From positions 4,178,446 to 4,209,164 of the forward strand of contig FN649729.1 in assembly GCA_000310025.1 (NCBI GenBank): 30,719 nt of DNA. The letters are read 5' to 3'. This document shows, piece after piece, positions 26,695 to 30,719 of the stretch. The notes under the pieces are model-generated. The model had not been told where the DNA came from, made no database searches, and worked only from the letters and a program-made list of their open reading frames with translations. Position numbers and translations under genes: made by a program. Origin of the DNA: Ectocarpus siliculosus (taxonomy: Eukaryota > Sar > Phaeophyceae > Ectocarpales > Ectocarpaceae). Each line of letters starts with the position of its first letter. Within the stretch, counting starts at the first letter, position 1.

Positions 26695-29600
26695 CTGGAT
26701 GCAAGCGGCGTTGGACAGCGGGGGGGTAGGGAGGGAGGGACAAACGACGCCCTACTCGTGAACCGTCATCGAATTGAAAAAAAAAACAGAACGGGGGAGC
26801 AGGGAGGACGGAGGAACTAACGACGGATTGATTGTGAATCGTCACCAAATTGTAAAAGAAAACGCACAACCGCGAGCACGCGTTGCATAAAGCTTGTGCC
26901 GACATACGTCTAGCTGGACTACTCTACTCAAGACGTAACCCAGTCCCTGCGATGACATGACAGCAGGTCCCTGTGCGTTGTGTGGTGTGGAGTCTCCTGA
27001 CATTCTACCGTGGACTACCGAAAGCCGCCAAGCTTTGAGAGAGAGGTACCGGAAAATTCAATAGATCGCCTGCATCCAGGCTCGCGGGTATAGACTATTC
27101 CTTCATGTTCATGCCCCTAGAGGGTAAGAGACAGGGTAGGGAGAAACTCTTGGCCCAGTACCGGTATGTTCGGTTTGTCTGGTCCCTTGAACGCCAGCCT
27201 TCGTGGCCTCGTCTACCCGCTGACATGGCGTTAACTCGCGCGATGAATCGCACAGCAGCAATACAGCATCGACTAAAGAAAACGAACTGCGTCGTGACAA
27301 ATCCCCTCATGCCACACGTGAAAATAGCGCATACCACGTTCATCTGTAAGAGTAGTAGTAGTAGTTGCTGTTGTTGTACGTCAAAAAACCGTTCCGGTCT
27401 CCGCTTGGTACCAACACTCCAGTAAATCGATTCGGCAACGCCCTCAACTCGCACCCAATGCGACACACACCCAGAACAGGTACAGCACTCTCGCATATTT
27501 ACCTAACGCCGTGCTCCCCTGATCCATCTCCCATTGAACCATCCATTGACAAAAGTTGCAAACATATGTAGTTTCACCTCGTGCCCCCTGAGAATCTTGA
27601 GCGGTACCACAAGGGGATTCCTGAGAAGGTCCGAGTAGACAGTGGCGTGGAAGACGTGGACGCTGCCGTCGTCGCTGGCCGAGGCCATTAGCGGGTAGTG
27701 CCGGTGGAACTGCGCTGCCCGTACCGCCTGTAGATTTTCGTTTCGCCACCGCATTTGGCAGTTTCAAGTGGACGCCGAGACGTCTCGAATAAGATGAGGT
27801 AGCTTAGTGGGAATGGGCGTAATGTTGTACTTTGTGCTCGTGTATAGTAGTGAGAGAAGCAAGCCTATCACGTTGGCAACACAAACGAGCGAATCGAACC
27901 AAACTACTCTCCATGCCTCCCTTGTCCAAGAATATACAGACCGGGCTGGCCGCGGGAACCTACGACGAACATGTGCTAAATAGGCATCTGGATCCCTCTC
28001 CAGTTTTCCTGTCCTGTACGTCCTCTCGAGAGGTTATTTCTTGTCGAGAGAGAAGCGCCAACGGGGTTACAGACTTCCAAGTGACTTGGGGGGGGGCCTG
28101 CAGTTGGCAGTGTTCCGTGGAGGAACTGGATTAATCTGTGGGATATGCTACCAAGTACAAACAAGCACCTTGGAACCGTAGAGACACAGGTAGGGCCTCC
28201 GGTAACGCTATTATTCATTTATCCTAAACAATATATCTTGGACGCTTTTCGATGGATGGACAAGGATCCGTTGTGTTATACTTGCATAGCAAAAAAAACA
28301 AACAAGCAAGACATTACCAGGACTGTTTTCCTCGCTGCTCCCCCGAGACCAAACACTCCGGCGTAGGCTTGCACCTATGCATGCATACCTTGGTGTGGTA
28401 CTTGAGAGTCTTGTAAGGAGTGCTGGCAAGGTCCAGGTCGAACCACGCCACCCTCCTGTCGTAGCTTCCCACGATCAGGTGGTCGCCGGAAGGGTGGACG
28501 TCGATGCAGCTTATCCACTTGCACCCGCTGATGAGCTTCTTCACCAGCATCTGATTTTGTCACAGCGACGGCCACACGAACAAAAAATGCCGAGGGTGTT
28601 GGTACAGCAATGCTCCCCTGTGTAAGGCCGCATGGTTGTGCCAAGGGACATGGCCGGCCTTAATACCGAGCACCCGACACTATTAAGGGCGTCCGACACC
28701 ATTGACATTGTATCTATCTATCTGTGTCACGCGATTTCACGGGCCGTAAAAAGGGCGACCGGCCTTACCATACGGCCTTGCATATGGGGCCATAATTTAC
28801 TACTCCGTGCTTGTTGACGATTGATGCTTTTATATCTCGCCAAGTTTGCATCAGCACCACCGACCTCGACTTTCAGACCTCCAAAATCTGTTGTTGCTCA
28901 TGAACATCCTTACCGGTACCTCTCACCTTACCCTAGCGAAGCAAAGCTATGGCTCGTGAGACAAAGTTGTGCAAATTTTCGGGTAATCATGTCCCGCTCG
29001 GTTTCTTATACACCCAACCTCTTTCTAGCGACAGCAACAACACCGCTGCTTCCAGGCATGCATGCAGTTCAACACGCACACGTCAGACGAGCTCGTGCCA
29101 CCACCGCAAGGCGGGTAGATGGTAGATGGGGCACACAGCCCGCACCACCGTCAAAGTATGGCATGGAGAAGACAGGGCAAAAACACCGAACGGAACGAAT
29201 TAAGGGCCAGAGGGGCAAAAAGAGCGGGAGGGAGAGAAAACGCGCACACAAGCAGGATTTACACAACCACCACCGAACGAAGAATACATTCAAAACATGC
29301 AAGTACTACGTACCTGTTTGATGAGGTGGTAGATCCTGACTTGCTGCTTGGTCGCCACGAAGAGGAAGGGCTTCGACACGTGGAACTTAACGCACTGCAC
29401 TTCTCCCTGTATGTAGGGTAAGGGTAGTGTAGCGATCGATTCAAGCGATCGTTCGGTGATTGGTCAAAAGATAACGGAGAACGTACGGACAAGCGGAGAG
29501 CACGAGGTAGAAAATGCGCGGCACAGAGAGAGGGGGGCAATAAAGCCAGGGATTGAGGGATGAAGACAAGATACACAAGAGGCACACAAGAGCTTCGCTA

Positions 29601-30719
29601 TGAAAGATCGGGGATGGGGATATCGCTTGTGGTGGGCCATGGCGTTCCTTCCAAGCACAAGCCGCATTGAACTTGCCTGCACAGGTATTTTTTCTTGCTT
29701 TCCCACCTCTCTGTCTCTGTCTTTCTCTCTCTCTCTCTGTGTATTACTCTCTCTCTGGTTTGCTCTCTCTCTCTCTCTCTCTCCCTCCCTCTTTCCCGCC
29801 AAATTATTTCCTCTCTTGGTACGTACCATCAGAGAGCCCCAAAAACGTCGCTTCTATAACCACAATTCCCCCGATTAAACAGGTACATGTTTGCCGTGCC
29901 ACATTTATTTTCCTCTCTCGTGCCCATCTTCCTCTCTTGCCCCACCCCCCCACCTACCTTGGTTTTTCTGAAGGGGCATTGCGTCGAGGCCTTGGAGACC
30001 TGGTGAATCATGACTGCTCGACGGTCCTCTCCCCTAGAAACGGAGGCGAGGTAGTCACCCTTTCCGTGCCAGGTTACACAGCAAACCTCTCGCTCGCATC
30101 TTCGCAAAAACGTGGGGCAGGGTGTGCGCGCGCGAGGGGGTGGGTCAAGGGAAAATACATAACGAAGGCAGGAAGAGAGAGAGCAAGTGGGAGGATTCCC
30201 AGCAGCGGGAGTGTGGCCAAAACGCATTTACAATACGTGTACTTTGCAAAGAGGCCATGTCGATAAATCGTGGTTTGTGGGTGAGGGGAGGTAAAGGGAA
30301 GCAAGCACGGCGACAGAGAGCCCGGGGACATTCTGGACAAAGCGCGTTTTGATGGCCGCACAAGGCTCGGAGAATACTGGAAAAACAAAACAGAACAACC
30401 TCGTCAAACGCTAGTCGAAAGTCGAGGGGGGGGGTTATGTAGAAACACCAACCCCACACCTCCAACACTTGCAACACTCATCCATCGCAATTTTTTCTGG
30501 ACACAGCCGTCGTCCCTTGACTTGACTTTTCCCACTTCTCGCTCGAACCAAGAAGCAAGACCGAATCCTTTCCCTTCCTCACCTCAAGACCACTCTCGGC
30601 CCGACCTCTCCGTCACTGCCCTCTGCCCCCGCCGCCCTCCTCCTCCCCTTGCCCTTCACCGTCGCCGACACCAACGCCTCCCACTTCACGGGAGCACCCT
30701 TGTTCCCCACCACCCCCTC
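26590..30719 (-). CDS. BOP1: BOP1/ERB1 ribosome biogenesis protein, C-terminal WD40 part (partial)
   Basis: Six exons on the minus strand join without a break into 262 residues that continue past the right edge of the window. BOP1 (Erb1 in yeast) is a nucleolar protein of the PeBoW complex with PES1 and WDR12, needed for 27S/32S pre-rRNA processing and 60S subunit assembly. The C-terminal beta-propeller is recognisable from segments shared with yeast and human: [81 protein letters not shown] and [12 protein letters not shown]. The N-terminal BOP1NT domain must lie outside the window. Introns are 483, 551, 763, 661 and 883 bp; the first is phase 2 and the rest phase 0. No stop or frameshift is seen, so the gene appears functional. 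Confidence 0.95.
27578..27727 (-). CDS. BOP1: BOP1 exon (50 codons)
   Basis: Acceptor ATCTACAG and donor GAG|GTGAAA. Encodes [20 protein letters not shown] through [10 protein letters not shown], the best conserved part of the propeller. Confidence 0.95.
28389..28550 (-). CDS. BOP1: BOP1 exon (54 codons)
   Basis: Acceptor AAATCAG and donor AAG|GTATGC. Encodes [20 protein letters not shown] through [18 protein letters not shown]. The leading ATG is an internal methionine, not the gene start. Confidence 0.95.
29314..29406 (-). CDS. BOP1: BOP1 exon (31 codons)
   Basis: Acceptor ACATACAG and donor CAG|GTACGT. Encodes [20 protein letters not shown] and ends VRIYHLIKQ, one WD blade typical of the family. 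Too short to appear as a long open frame. Confidence 0.93.
29709..29785. repeat. CT/GA microsatellite in a BOP1 intron
   Basis: Interrupted (CT)n tract on the plus strand, which is GA-rich in the BOP1 transcript. It lies in the 551-bp intron 29407-29957. Confidence 0.9.
29958..30099 (-). CDS. BOP1: BOP1 exon, first recognisable propeller blade
   Basis: Acceptor TTTTTGCGAAG and donor AAG|GTAGGT. One base completes the split codon, then 47 codons including [11 protein letters not shown] and [17 protein letters not shown]. The next intron carries a CT microsatellite. Confidence 0.93.
30583..30719 (-). CDS. BOP1: BOP1 exon (window-edge, partial)
   Basis: The frame from the window edge is open for 45 codons plus two bases, then donor TTGAG|GTGAGG. 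It encodes a basic linker leading into the propeller ([17 protein letters not shown], then GPRVVL). The split AGA codon with the next exon fits exactly. Confidence 0.85.

Overview
The window looks like nuclear DNA of a stramenopile, most likely a brown alga of the Ectocarpus type. The basis is a moderately GC-rich sequence, BOP1 introns of about 480-880 bp, abundant CTG/CAG trinucleotide runs encoding polyalanine, and non-LTR retrotransposon remnants. The lineage is an inference; no marker gene here proves it.

Layout. (1) Positions 1-1321 are low-information, with homopolymer runs and no supported gene. (2) Positions 1322-24296 (+ strand) hold a tandem array of a roughly 6-6.6 kb module, present as three full copies (U0 about 3735-9722, U1 9723-16291, U2 16292-22106) and a terminal partial copy (U3 22107-24296). 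Each full copy can be read as seven exons, here called a, c, d, e, f, g and h. Every intron between them is phase 0. Exon lengths differ between copies only by multiples of three, whereas intron lengths differ by amounts that are not multiples of three. Joined together, the exons make one open frame of up to about 3,370 residues. A tandem array of separate paralogous genes is the alternative. I do not recognise the protein family. It is Ala/Gly/Ser/Pro-rich with scattered FSFG motifs in exon a and compact alpha/beta-looking modules in exons c-h. (3) The same e-f intron of each copy carries a different, independently inserted transposable element: a 5'-truncated LINE on the minus strand in U0, a 5'-truncated related LINE on the plus strand in U1, and an 822-bp terminal-inverted-repeat DNA element flanked by TA in U2. 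The uninterrupted copies serve as empty sites, so all three insertions postdate the duplications. (4) Positions 24297-26589 are an intergenic stretch with no supported gene. (5) Positions 26590-30719 (- strand) hold the C-terminal half of a BOP1/ERB1 ribosome-biogenesis WD40 protein in six exons, continuing past the right edge of the window.

The two genes are convergent and functionally unrelated as far as can be seen. BOP1 is a conserved housekeeping gene with clean splice sites. The array beside it is fast-evolving, with mosaic similarity between copies, a decaying exon (g), an in-exon duplication, variable polyalanine tracts and recent transposon insertions.
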